From: HyVt-560 sp964577195
Lineage (GTDB): Bacteria; Pseudomonadota; Gammaproteobacteria; UWMA-0217
Direction of reading: 5' to 3'
Length of the DNA stretch: 46,478 bases
Assembly (NCBI GenBank): GCA_964577195.1
Contig: CAZNYF010000001.1
Span: forward strand, 1 to 46,478
Positions 8,766 to 16,677 of this stretch are shown in pieces. How positions within the stretch are numbered: position 1 is the first letter of the stretch; the number at the start of each line of letters is the position of its first letter. The translations under genes and the position numbers were made by a program. Under the pieces are notes generated by a model. That model was given only the letters and a program-made list of their open reading frames with translations. It ran no database searches and was not told where the DNA came from.

Positions 8766-9263
8766 ATGACATACAACGATATTTTACGTCGGCTACGTTA
8801 CAGCTTTAATTATTCTGATGACAAAATGATGGCCATTTTCGCTTTGGCCGATCACAAAGTCTCACGGGAGCAGCTGAGTAATTGGTTAAAGAAAGATGAT
8901 GCTGACGATTTCCAGGAAATTAAAGATGCTGATCTAGCGCTATTTTTAAATGGCTTAATCAATGACCGGCGCGGTAAACGCGAAGGCGCGCAGCCACCAC
9001 CAGAGCAGCGGCTTAATAACAATATTATTCTTCGCAAATTAAAAATTGCGCTGGATCTGCAAGATCACGAAATTCTGGATTTAATGGATCTTACCGACAT
9101 GAAATTAAGCCGTCATGAGCTGAGTGCGTTTTTTCGTAAAGTAGGGCACAAGCATTATCGCCAGTGCAAAGATCAGGTGTTGCGTAATTTTATTTATGGC
9201 GTGCAGCGAAAATATCGTCCAGACAAGCCAGCGCCTGCCGATTCGCCGTGGACAAAGAAATGA
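8766..9263 (+). CDS. DUF1456 (YehS-type) protein
   Basis: A 165-residue cytoplasmic protein made of two similar halves. One starts MTYNDILRRLRYSFNYSDDKMM and carries SREQLSNWLKKDDADDF; the other starts NNIILRKLKIALDLQDHEIL and carries SRHELSAFFRKVGHKHYRQC. This duplicated DUF1456 pattern is that of E. coli YehS, for which no function is established. It lies 24 bases after fic, and its stop codon overlaps the ATG of dbpA (ATGA), so it is probably co-translated with the RNA helicase. The pairing with dbpA suggests, but does not show, an RNA or ribosome-related role. No membrane segment or signal peptide. Confidence 0.9.
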   Translation: MTYNDILRRLRYSFNYSDDKMMAIFALADHKVSREQLSNWLKKDDADDFQEIKDADLALFLNGLINDRRGKREGAQPPPEQRLNNNIILRKLKIALDLQDHEILDLMDLTDMKLSRHELSAFFRKVGHKHYRQCKDQVLRNFIYGVQRKYRPDKPAPADSPWTKK

Positions 9264-10660
9264 CGGAAATCGAAGTTGAATCTCTAGCATTTTCATCTCT
9301 AAAGATACGACCTGAGTTATTAACCAGTTTAAGCTCGTTAAAATACGAAACAATGACGCCGATTCAGGCACAAAGCCTGCCGCCAATTTTGGCGGGTGAT
9401 GATGTCATCGGGCAGGCAAAAACGGGATCGGGAAAAACAGCAGCTTTTGGCTTGGGTCTATTAAACCAGCTCGATGCCAAGCGTTTTCATGTGCAATCAT
9501 TGGTGCTATGTCCCACGCGCGAGTTGGCAGACCAAGTCGCAACAGAAATCCGCAACCTGGCGCGCGGCATTCCCAATGTCAAAGTACTGACCCTCTGCGG
9601 TGGCGTACCGTTTGGCCCACAAGCAGGCTCGCTAGAACATGGAGCGCATATCATTGTGGGTACCCCCGGTCGCATCGAAGATCACCTAAATCGCGGCACT
9701 TTACATTTTAAAGGGCTAACGGCTTTGGTCTTGGATGAGGCTGATCGGATGCTGGATATGGGTTTTCAAGCTTCAGTGGATGCGATTGTCGAGCAGCTGC
9801 CAACGCCGCGACAAACCTTGTTATTTAGTGCGACTTTTCCACCAAAAATTAAGTCGATGAGCAAACGGATCATGCAGCAACCGGTGATGATTGTGGTGGC
9901 AGCAACGCATAATTCTGACAGCATCGAACAGCACTTTTATCAAACTGATCATGATCAGCGCATGGACGCATTGCGCTTACTGTTATTGCAACATAGCGCG
10001 GAATCAACCCTGATATTTTGCAATCTAAAAATTGAAACGGAAGAAATAGCCAGGGCGCTCAATGCCGACGGGTTTAGCGCCATCGCTTTAAATGGAGATC
10101 TAGAGCAACGTGAGCGCGACCAGGCACTCGTTCGCTTTGGCAATAAAAGCACCTCTATCCTGGTGGCGACTGATGTCGCCTCGCGGGGGCTGGATATTGA
10201 AGCGCTGGATGTGGTCATCAACTATCAGACCGTGCGAGACCCCGAAGTGTACGTGCACCGAATTGGCCGCACCGGGCGCGCTGGCAGCAAAGGTGTCGCC
10301 TGCACACTGTTTACCGACAAAGACAGCTACAATATGGCGCTACTCAAGGATGTGCTAGGCGCTGATATTGATATGTCAGGCGAACCCCTACCCCCCACCA
10401 GCCTGCTAAACAAATCAGCGCCTAAACCCGCAATGACAACCTTGCAGATTGATGGCGGCAAAAAACAAAAAGTCCGACCTGGCGATATCGTCGGAGCCTT
10501 AACCGGCGCGAATGGAATAAAAGGCAATCAAATAGGAAAAATCCAAGTGTCAGCCACTTGGGCGTACGTCGCAGTCAAACACGAAGTGGCAAATCAAGCA
10601 CTCAAAAAACTGGCAAAAGGCAAACTCAAAGGCCGGTCGTTTCGGGTGCGTTTGGTTTAG
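9260..10660 (+). CDS. dbpA: DEAD-box RNA helicase DbpA
   Basis: A 466-residue DEAD-box helicase: Q motif near residue 30, motif I AKTGSGKT, motif Ib TPGR, motif II DEAD (VLDEADRMLDMGF), motif III SAT, motif VI HRIGRTGRAG. The last 75 residues (KVRPGDIVGALTGANGIKG to the end) match the DbpA-type RNA-binding domain, which binds hairpin 92 of 23S rRNA. The expected role is late assembly of the 50S ribosomal subunit. I take the ATG at 9260, which overlaps the stop of the DUF1456 gene; a GTG at 9248 would add four residues. yaeQ starts 17 bases after the stop. Confidence 0.96.
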   Translation: MTEIEVESLAFSSLKIRPELLTSLSSLKYETMTPIQAQSLPPILAGDDVIGQAKTGSGKTAAFGLGLLNQLDAKRFHVQSLVLCPTRELADQVATEIRNLARGIPNVKVLTLCGGVPFGPQAGSLEHGAHIIVGTPGRIEDHLNRGTLHFKGLTALVLDEADRMLDMGFQASVDAIVEQLPTPRQTLLFSATFPPKIKSMSKRIMQQPVMIVVAATHNSDSIEQHFYQTDHDQRMDALRLLLLQHSAESTLIFCNLKIETEEIARALNADGFSAIALNGDLEQRERDQALVRFGNKSTSILVATDVASRGLDIEALDVVINYQTVRDPEVYVHRIGRTGRAGSKGVACTLFTDKDSYNMALLKDVLGADIDMSGEPLPPTSLLNKSAPKPAMTTLQIDGGKKQKVRPGDIVGALTGANGIKGNQIGKIQVSATWAYVAVKHEVANQALKKLAKGKLKGRSFRVRLV

Positions 10661-10677
10661 ATACGGCGGAGAAAACG

Positions 10678-11223
10678 ATGGCGCTGAAAGCAACAATCTT
10701 TAAGCTTGACCTTAATGTCGCTGACATGGATCGAAACCACTATGGCAGCTATACGCAGACGCTGGCTCGTCATCCGTCAGAAAACGATGAGCGGATGATG
10801 GTGCGTTTACTGGCTTTTGCTTTGAATGCGGCTGATGCGCTGGAGTTTACTAAAGGTATCAGCAGCGATGATGAGCCTGATCTTTGGCAGAAGAATCTCA
10901 GCGGAGAAATTGATCTCTGGATTGATCTTGGGCAACCGGATGAGAAGCGCATTCGTAAAGCCTGCGGTCGATCCAGAAAGGTTTTGATTTATACCTATAA
11001 CCGTCGCAGTGCTGACGTATGGTTAAAGCAGATTACTCCTAAATTAAAGCGTTTTGACAACTTAAAGATTGTCAATTTGCCTGATGGAGCTAGCCAACTA
11101 TTGGCGAGCTTGGCGCAACGAAACATGCAGCTGCAATGCACCATTGAAGATAGTGTCGTATGGCTTTCTGACGATCAAAACAGTGTCGAAATAGCTTTGT
11201 CTAATATGCAGGGGGAGCGGTGA
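10678..11223 (+). CDS. yaeQ: YaeQ family protein
   Basis: A 181-residue protein beginning MALKATIFKLDLNVADMDRN, followed by TLARHPSENDERMMVRLLAFALNAAD and later LWQKNLSGEIDLWIDLGQPDEKRIRKA; this is the full YaeQ pattern. Structural work on the family places it in the PD-(D/E)XK nuclease fold, but no nuclease activity has been firmly assigned. The acidic GEIDLWIDLGQPDEKRIRKA segment is the nuclease-like core. The start at 10678 follows GGCGGAG; a longer open frame to 10558 lies inside dbpA and is unlikely. The stop overlaps the GTG start of the next gene, which encodes an ATPase, so the two are probably coupled. Confidence 0.93.
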   Translation: MALKATIFKLDLNVADMDRNHYGSYTQTLARHPSENDERMMVRLLAFALNAADALEFTKGISSDDEPDLWQKNLSGEIDLWIDLGQPDEKRIRKACGRSRKVLIYTYNRRSADVWLKQITPKLKRFDNLKIVNLPDGASQLLASLAQRNMQLQCTIEDSVVWLSDDQNSVEIALSNMQGER

Positions 11224-12137
11224 GCAGCGAACTCATCATTCCTTTTGGCAAGTACAAAAACAAACCTGTTGATGTGCTGGCTAAAGATAAAGGTTATCTG
11301 GAATGGGTACTGGAACAGGACTGGTTTAAGCCAAAGCATCCTGAGTTATACGCGGTGCTGGTGGGATTAGCCAGTTCTGAAAATGCGCTGGATATGGAGG
11401 AAAACTTTCTCCTGTCTATCGCCTTAAAAAAGCAGAAAATCGAAAGTTTTGAGGCATATCCTTTTTCACTTCCAGCGGTCAAAAACCTGCAAAGAACCCT
11501 TTTACATCCCAATGTAACTTTTTTAGTTGGAGAAAACGGTAGCGGTAAATCTACCCTGCTGGAAGCCTTGGCGATATCGCAAGATTTTAATCCGGAAGGC
11601 GGTACCGTGAATTTTAATTTTTCCACGCGCTCTTCTCATTCCTCGCTGCATGAATATTTGCGCGTCGCTAAAAGTAGTAAAAAACCCAGCACCGGATTTT
11701 TCCTGCGTGCGGAGAGTTTTTTCAATGTCGCAACCGAGATTGAGAGGTTGGATGAGGATGAATCAGGCGCAAAAATAATCCGTTCTTATGGTGATAAATC
11801 GCTACATGAACAATCACATGGAGAAGCGTTTTTCTCATTGATGAAATATCGCTTTGGGTCGTATGGGCTGTATCTTTTAGATGAGCCGGAAGCTGCGTTG
11901 TCACCCAATAGACAAATGTCGATGATCACCTTGATGCATGACTTGGTGATGAAAGGGTCGCAATTTGTTATCGCCACACATTCACCGATTCTTTTGGCCT
12001 ATCCACATGCAAAGATTTATGAAATACAAGAGGACGGCTTAACCGCTGTGGGCTACGAAGAGAGCGAAACTTTTCGGGATAGTAAACGTTTTTTGGATAA
12101 CTATGAAAAAATCCTGGAAATCCTCTTAGAAGATTAA
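11220..12137 (+). CDS. DUF3820 domain fused to an ABC-type (COG3910-like) ATPase
   Basis: A 305-residue protein with two parts. Residues 5-50 (IPFGKYKNKPVDVLAKDKGYLEWVLEQ...F) match DUF3820, related to the C-terminal domain of exonuclease X. Residues 70-305 form a single-domain ATPase of the COG3910 kind: Walker A GENGSGKST (104-112), a signature-like LHEQSHGEAF (195-204), Walker B LYLLDEPEA (217-225) and H-loop ATHSP (252-256). There is no membrane segment, so it is a cytoplasmic, probably DNA-related ATPase and not a transporter. The GTG at 11220 overlaps the yaeQ stop and is preceded by AGGGGG at 4 bases; this start is needed to include DUF3820. The 3' end overlaps priA, convergent, by 4 bases. 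Role unknown; the pairing with the nuclease-fold YaeQ is suggestive. Confidence 0.85.
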   Translation: MSSELIIPFGKYKNKPVDVLAKDKGYLEWVLEQDWFKPKHPELYAVLVGLASSENALDMEENFLLSIALKKQKIESFEAYPFSLPAVKNLQRTLLHPNVTFLVGENGSGKSTLLEALAISQDFNPEGGTVNFNFSTRSSHSSLHEYLRVAKSSKKPSTGFFLRAESFFNVATEIERLDEDESGAKIIRSYGDKSLHEQSHGEAFFSLMKYRFGSYGLYLLDEPEAALSPNRQMSMITLMHDLVMKGSQFVIATHSPILLAYPHAKIYEIQEDGLTAVGYEESETFRDSKRFLDNYEKILEILLED

Positions 12138-14335
12138 TTCATATCTACCGGATCAACATCAATCGACCATCGAACTTGCCGCGCGGCTTTTAGCTTTTGA
12201 ATTTGCGGGCGAGTTATTTTAAGTAGCTGATGCAGTGGCTGCCGCGTTTCAGCGCGAATTAACAATTGAAAACGAAACCTGCCAGCAATTCTGCTCATGG
12301 GGGATGAAACCGGGCCGAGTACCTCGAGGTTGTCGGTGCTAAAGGGCTGGCAGAGCGAGCGTACTTCGCGTAGAAACCCGGTGGCTTTTTCTTTGTCAAT
12401 CGCGGATGCGTGGATGAGCGCCAGGTGAGAGTAGGGAGGCCAGCCGGCTTCGTTTCTTTCCTCGAGTTGTGCGTTTGCGACTGCGCCGTAGGATTCGTGT
12501 AGTAGTTGTTGCAGCAAGGGGTGCTCTGGTTGATGAGTTTGGATAACAACCTCTCCGGGCATATCGCCTCTGCCAGCGCGGCCGCTGACTTGCAGAATTT
12601 GCTGCGCTAAGCGTTCGGGGGCGTGGAAATCGGTGCTGAAGAGTCCTTGATCTACGTCGATCATGCCGACTAATGTGATGTTGGGAAAGTCGTGTCCTTT
12701 GGCGAGCAGCTGTGTGCCGATGATGATTTTATACTGGTTTTCAGCGATGGCTTTGAGCGTTTCTGTTAGCGAGTCCTTTTTGCTCATGCTGTCTCGGTCA
12801 ACGCGTATCACCGGTTCGTTAGGGAAGCAGCTTTGAACGACTTGCTCCAGCTTTTGTGTGCCTAGTCCGATCGCGAGTAGATTGGTTTTTTCGCAGCATG
12901 GGCAGGCGGCTGGTGGCCGGGATTGATAGCCGCAGTGATGGCAGCGTAGCTCATGGATACCGGCGTGCCAAACGGTGTGTGAGGAGCAGCGTGGGCAGTC
13001 GATGGCTTCGCCGCAGTCGTGGCAAATTAACACAGGGGTATAGCCACGGCGGTTCAGAAACAGCAGGATTTGGTTGCCGCGCTTGATGTGCTCACGCATT
13101 TTCTCCAGCAGCGCGTGGGACAAACCTTCGGTAAGTTCTTGACGACGTAAATCCACCAAATGCAGGCGCGGTGGCTTGGCTCCGCCTGCGCGTTGGGTGA
13201 GTAGCACAGATTGGTATTTGCCCCGGATAACATTTTCCAGTGACTCCAGCGATGGCGTGGCTGATCCCAGTACAACGGGGCAGCCATCTATCTGCGCGCG
13301 TAGCAAAGCAATATCGCGAGCATGGTAGCGGAAGCCCTTTTGCTGTTTCAGCGAGGGGTCGTGTTCTTCATCGACAATGATTAATTGCAGCGATTTGAAG
13401 GGTGTAAATACCGCCGAACGAGTGCCGATAATGATGCTTAAATTACCGACGCTGGCAGCACGCCAGGCCGCGAGGCGCTCGCTGTTATTCAGGCCTGAAT
13501 GCAGGGTCGCAACAATATTACCTAGTCGTTTTCGAAAACGTTGCTCCAGCTGCGGAGTGAGGTTGATCTCTGGAACGATGATTAGCACTTGTCCCTGCTG
13601 TGCAAGAATGGTCTCGATCAACGCCAGATAGACCTCGGTTTTACCGCTACCGGTGACACCATCGAGCAAAGAGGTTTGAAAGCCGCCGAGGGTTTTTTCT
13701 AACGTTTGAACCGCAGCCGCTTGTTCGTCGTTGAGTGTGGGGGCAGTCGTTCTGTTTTGAGGCGAGTGGTTGTTATGTAGCATGACGGCTTGCCGTTCAG
13801 ATCGAATCAGCTGTTTGGACTTGAGCGCATCTAATAATGCCCTGGGGTTTTTGAACTGCTCGCGTAGCGCGGCTGTGCTTATGCCCTGTTCAGCAGCCTG
13901 TATCAATGTAAATAGTGCGCGTTGTTTGGGTGAGGGGTTGAGTGCGGCAATGCTGTCAGCTGGATCGGTAGTGTGGCTATACCAAACTTCCTGATCATTG
14001 CTATCAAGTGGTTTGCCTTGGCGTAGTTTGACCGGCAATGCTGAAAAAATCACCTCACCTAGTGGATGGTGGTAGTAGCGCGAGATTCTGGGTAGCAGCG
14101 TGAGCAAGGATGCAGAAAATACTGGCTCATCATCCAGAATCGCTTCGATAGGCTTTAGTTTTTTAAGATCAAAATCGGTTGAATCTTTAACTGCCATCAC
14201 CACACCGGTCAGTACACGACCAGCAAAATTTACCCGTACCCGATATCCGGCTCGGATTGCGGTGCTGGAAAAAGCGCCTCCCAAGTAGTCAAAAGTGTCA
14301 CGTACCGGAGAGTCGATGGCGATCGAAAGGATCAA
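12134..14335 (-). CDS. priA: Primosomal protein N' (replication restart helicase PriA)
   Basis: A 733-residue superfamily 2 DNA helicase that recognises stalled forks and loads the replisome for restart. It has a 3'BD-type N-terminal domain (ILSIAIDSPVRDTFDY...), Walker A VTGSGKTEVY, DEEH box VDEEHDPSLKQQ, and a zinc-binding insertion with cysteine pairs (CHDCG, CPRC, CHHC, CPCC). Motif VI (QVSGRAGRG) follows. Length is normal (E. coli 732). The start is a TTG at 14335; the residues right after it match the family's beginning, and CAGGA lies upstream. The region before it contains a cluster of DnaA boxes, so DnaA may influence its transcription. The 3' end overlaps the convergent ATPase gene by 4 bases. 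Confidence 0.96.
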   Translation of the reverse strand: MILSIAIDSPVRDTFDYLGGAFSSTAIRAGYRVRVNFAGRVLTGVVMAVKDSTDFDLKKLKPIEAILDDEPVFSASLLTLLPRISRYYHHPLGEVIFSALPVKLRQGKPLDSNDQEVWYSHTTDPADSIAALNPSPKQRALFTLIQAAEQGISTAALREQFKNPRALLDALKSKQLIRSERQAVMLHNNHSPQNRTTAPTLNDEQAAAVQTLEKTLGGFQTSLLDGVTGSGKTEVYLALIETILAQQGQVLIIVPEINLTPQLEQRFRKRLGNIVATLHSGLNNSERLAAWRAASVGNLSIIIGTRSAVFTPFKSLQLIIVDEEHDPSLKQQKGFRYHARDIALLRAQIDGCPVVLGSATPSLESLENVIRGKYQSVLLTQRAGGAKPPRLHLVDLRRQELTEGLSHALLEKMREHIKRGNQILLFLNRRGYTPVLICHDCGEAIDCPRCSSHTVWHAGIHELRCHHCGYQSRPPAACPCCEKTNLLAIGLGTQKLEQVVQSCFPNEPVIRVDRDSMSKKDSLTETLKAIAENQYKIIIGTQLLAKGHDFPNITLVGMIDVDQGLFSTDFHAPERLAQQILQVSGRAGRGDMPGEVVIQTHQPEHPLLQQLLHESYGAVANAQLEERNEAGWPPYSHLALIHASAIDKEKATGFLREVRSLCQPFSTDNLEVLGPVSSPMSRIAGRFRFQLLIRAETRQPLHQLLKITRPQIQKLKAARQVRWSIDVDPVDMN

Positions 14336-14774
14336 AGTGAAGTCAGTCCTGATGAGATTTGATAGAGCTTATTATCGACTTAAAAACGTGGATTGTGGAT
14401 GATTATTTTATTGACCATTCATCTGTGAGAAATACCCAGTTATCCACAAATCCTGTGGATAACTCTGTGGATAAGCCCCTCGATTTTGCGCTGAAACCTA
14501 CTGCTTACAGGGGTTTCAGTTAAATTGATCAAGTTTTGACCAATTCGTATTATTTGTTAATAATCAGGCACTTACTGATGATATTTAGCGTAACTGGTTC
14601 TAATGTTGGCGTATCTGACGGAAATTTGACTGGGTCGCTATGTGCCTGTTGATAACTGATTTCTAAAATAGATCGCTGTCAAGCCCTAAATTGTAAATTT
14701 TGTGACTCATTTACTAGGGTGATTACCCTATTAAAGTTAAGCCAGTGTGCTTGTACTCTTACATTTAAAGTGGT
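14336..14774. other. priA / rfbC intergenic region
   Basis: A 439-base stretch with no gene. It holds the DnaA-box cluster (14394-14474), an 8-base-pair inverted repeat CTGAAACC/GGTTTCAG (14491-14498 and 14512-14519), and an A/T-rich stretch (about 14520-14580). A weaker DnaA-like site TGTTGATAA lies at 14647-14655, and a small inverted repeat TAGGGT/ACCCTA at 14715-14730. The last may sit in the 3' region of rfbC on the minus strand. No clear promoter for priA was found. Confidence 0.55.
14394..14474. promoter_or_regulatory. Cluster of DnaA boxes
   Basis: Perfect DnaA boxes are found as TTATCCACA at 14440-14448 (plus strand) and as its complement TGTGGATAA at 14454-14462 and 14466-14474. 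A one-mismatch copy TGTGGATGA lies at 14394-14402. Three perfect sites within 35 bases are far more than chance. The tight pair 3 bases apart resembles spacing in replication origins, but no dnaA, dnaN or gidA gene lies nearby in the window. It could be an origin, a DnaA-titrating or reactivating site, or a regulator of priA. Confidence 0.8.
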
Positions 14775-15323
14775 TTATAAAATATTTTTTAGTTCCGCAA
14801 AGGATTTACCGTTGCGATCTTGCTCGGAAAGGACGATTTCGCTGTTGCCGATATCAGGCCAGTCGATAGCGATTTCCGGATCATCCCATTTGAGACAAAA
14901 TTGATCGTCAGGGTAGTAAAATTCTGTGCACTTATAGGTAAACACAGCAACATCGCTCAGCGTGAAATAGGCGTGACCAAAACCCGGCGGAATCCACAGT
15001 TGGTGTTTATTTTCGGCAGAGAGTATCTCACCCACCCATTGACCAAAGCTTGGGGAGTCTTTGCGTAGATCTACAGCAATATCAAAAACTTCACCCCAGA
15101 CGACCTTCACCAGCTTGCCTTGAGGGTGTGCGTGTTGAAAGTGAATGCCACGCAGTGCGCCTTTTTTAGACAGGCTTTCGTTGTCCTGCACAAATTTCAC
15201 GTCCAAATCCAGATCACTGAGCGTGCGTTGATTCCATGTTTCTACAAAATAACCACGATGATCCTCAAAGATTCGAGGTTGTAGTAATTTGACGCCGTCA
15301 AGCGCAGTCGATTTTATTTCCAT
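14775..15323 (-). CDS. rfbC: dTDP-4-dehydrorhamnose 3,5-epimerase
   Basis: A 182-residue cupin-fold epimerase acting in dTDP-L-rhamnose synthesis: it epimerises C3 and C5 of dTDP-4-keto-6-deoxyglucose. Family residues seen: FEDHRGYFVETW near the N-terminus, QDNESLSKKGALRGIHFQ with the catalytic His, KLVKVVWGEVFDIAVDLR, WIPPGFGHAYFTLSD, YKCTEFYYP with the acid Tyr, and DPEIAIDWP. Length is normal. The ATG at 15323 starts the conserved part. It lies 60 bases downstream of the Rossmann/SAF oxidoreductase and on the same strand as the WcaJ-type transferase, so a small surface-sugar operon is likely. The other rhamnose genes (rfbA, rfbB, rfbD) are not in the window, so they must lie elsewhere if the pathway is complete. 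Confidence 0.94.
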   Translation of the reverse strand: MEIKSTALDGVKLLQPRIFEDHRGYFVETWNQRTLSDLDLDVKFVQDNESLSKKGALRGIHFQHAHPQGKLVKVVWGEVFDIAVDLRKDSPSFGQWVGEILSAENKHQLWIPPGFGHAYFTLSDVAVFTYKCTEFYYPDDQFCLKWDDPEIAIDWPDIGNSEIVLSEQDRNGKSFAELKNIL

Positions 15324-15383
15324 AATGACAAATAATTTCCAGCAGTGGCGGCAGTTTATCGAAACCCGGGTTGATGTAAATGA

Positions 15384-16574
15384 TTACCTGATAGCTTTTT
15401 GCCGATGCAGGTTTTTTTCCGCCGGGATCGCCTGCAGGCAAATGTCATGGGCAATCTCGACAGCGCGTGACTCTGGCAGGCTGACGTCATCCCAGTTGAG
15501 AGTTTGACCTGGTTCGATGGCTCGATTAACAATCGCATTGTGTAACACGCCAATCGGAACATGCTTGGGGCTGTCATCAAATTTAACGGCTTCTCCGCGC
15601 ACTTCAAAGCCGCCAATGCCGCGCTGAATTTTATCACCGGGTTGTAACCCCGTTTTGGCAATTGCCGCAACGCTGATCTCTGGCTTAGCCGAGTTATTGA
15701 GTAATACACCGCCACCATTTAACACCCGTCGAATGGTCTTAACAATTTCAATAGCGCAGAGATGGTAGTTACGCACCAATACATAATGCGGCCCATCGCC
15801 CATCTTAATATTTCGTAACACACCTCGCTCTGCTTCATCGTGGGTTGCAGTGATGAAAACGCCAGGCGCCTGGCCAGCAAACACTGCAAAATCCGCAATT
15901 GGTCGGCCTATATTCTCAGCTATTACGCCAAGTGCTTTGGCGGCAGATTCAGTATCTTCGTGGTGCAGCAGCCCTTCCATACCCTGTTGGGAGATGGTTG
16001 CACCCAGGCCGTTGGCGATAAACGCCTGTTCAATTTGTAGCTTGGTACCATCCGTAAAAGAAGTGGTCTGATCAACGCTGAACCCCTGCTTGTTGGCCCA
16101 ATAGTTCATGTCTTTACGACTAGGAGTGTGATTGAGGTAGCCTTTCATATTGCCGTAGACGAGCGGTTTGAAACCCATCTGGATAATGTCCTCGTGTAGC
16201 GCTGCAAGACAACCTGGTTGATCGCCTTCCGCCTCGGTGAGCAGACCTTTTCCAACAAAATGCGTACCAACCGTGACGTGAAATTCCGCACCCATTGTGA
16301 CCACTGGTATGCCTGCTGCCAGAGCTTTTTCAACGACGATGGTGGCGTGAATCGGGTCACCACTACATTCCACAATCAAGTCAGAATTATCGACTAACTG
16401 TTCAACCGACTGAGTCAATACATCGGCTGCAGGAAAATCGTTAATTGAATGAATGGGTCGGCGCGTCAGTGCGCCACACACGTTGAGATCAGCGTGATGC
16501 GCTAGAATTAACCGCGTCAGCCCCTTGGCGATAAAGCCAGTGCCAACAATGCCGATTTGCGTTGAATTAGTCAT
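15384..16574 (-). CDS. NAD(P)-dependent oxidoreductase with C-terminal SAF domain
   Basis: A 396-residue protein. The N-terminus is a Rossmann fold (IGIVGTGFIAKGLTRLI, residues 8-24), followed by the homoserine-dehydrogenase/Gfo-Idh-like IVECSGDP and VVTMGAEFHV. The last 85 residues (about GDKIQRGIGGFEVRG to LNWDDVSLPESRAVEI) look like an SAF domain, the small beta-clip domain also found in FlgA and in sialic-acid synthases. Proteins of this architecture occur in polysaccharide gene clusters and probably oxidise or reduce a sugar or sugar acid; the substrate cannot be named. It sits between rfbC and the WcaJ-type transferase on the same strand. The ATG at 16574 is followed directly by the nucleotide-binding motif. 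Confidence 0.75.
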   Translation of the reverse strand: MTNSTQIGIVGTGFIAKGLTRLILAHHADLNVCGALTRRPIHSINDFPAADVLTQSVEQLVDNSDLIVECSGDPIHATIVVEKALAAGIPVVTMGAEFHVTVGTHFVGKGLLTEAEGDQPGCLAALHEDIIQMGFKPLVYGNMKGYLNHTPSRKDMNYWANKQGFSVDQTTSFTDGTKLQIEQAFIANGLGATISQQGMEGLLHHEDTESAAKALGVIAENIGRPIADFAVFAGQAPGVFITATHDEAERGVLRNIKMGDGPHYVLVRNYHLCAIEIVKTIRRVLNGGGVLLNNSAKPEISVAAIAKTGLQPGDKIQRGIGGFEVRGEAVKFDDSPKHVPIGVLHNAIVNRAIEPGQTLNWDDVSLPESRAVEIAHDICLQAIPAEKNLHRQKAIR

Positions 16575-16677
16575 AGTTTTTCTCTATACAATTGGCGGTA
16601 ACAAGCCCGTGCTGCCAATGGTTTTTTAGTTGTTTAGGAGTAACCACTCACTGAGTAGTTACGTTTAATAAACGTAC

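Noticed and set aside
10558..10677. Longer N-terminus of YaeQ
   Set aside because: It lies inside dbpA in another frame; the family begins at MALKATIFK, which has its own GGCGGAG.
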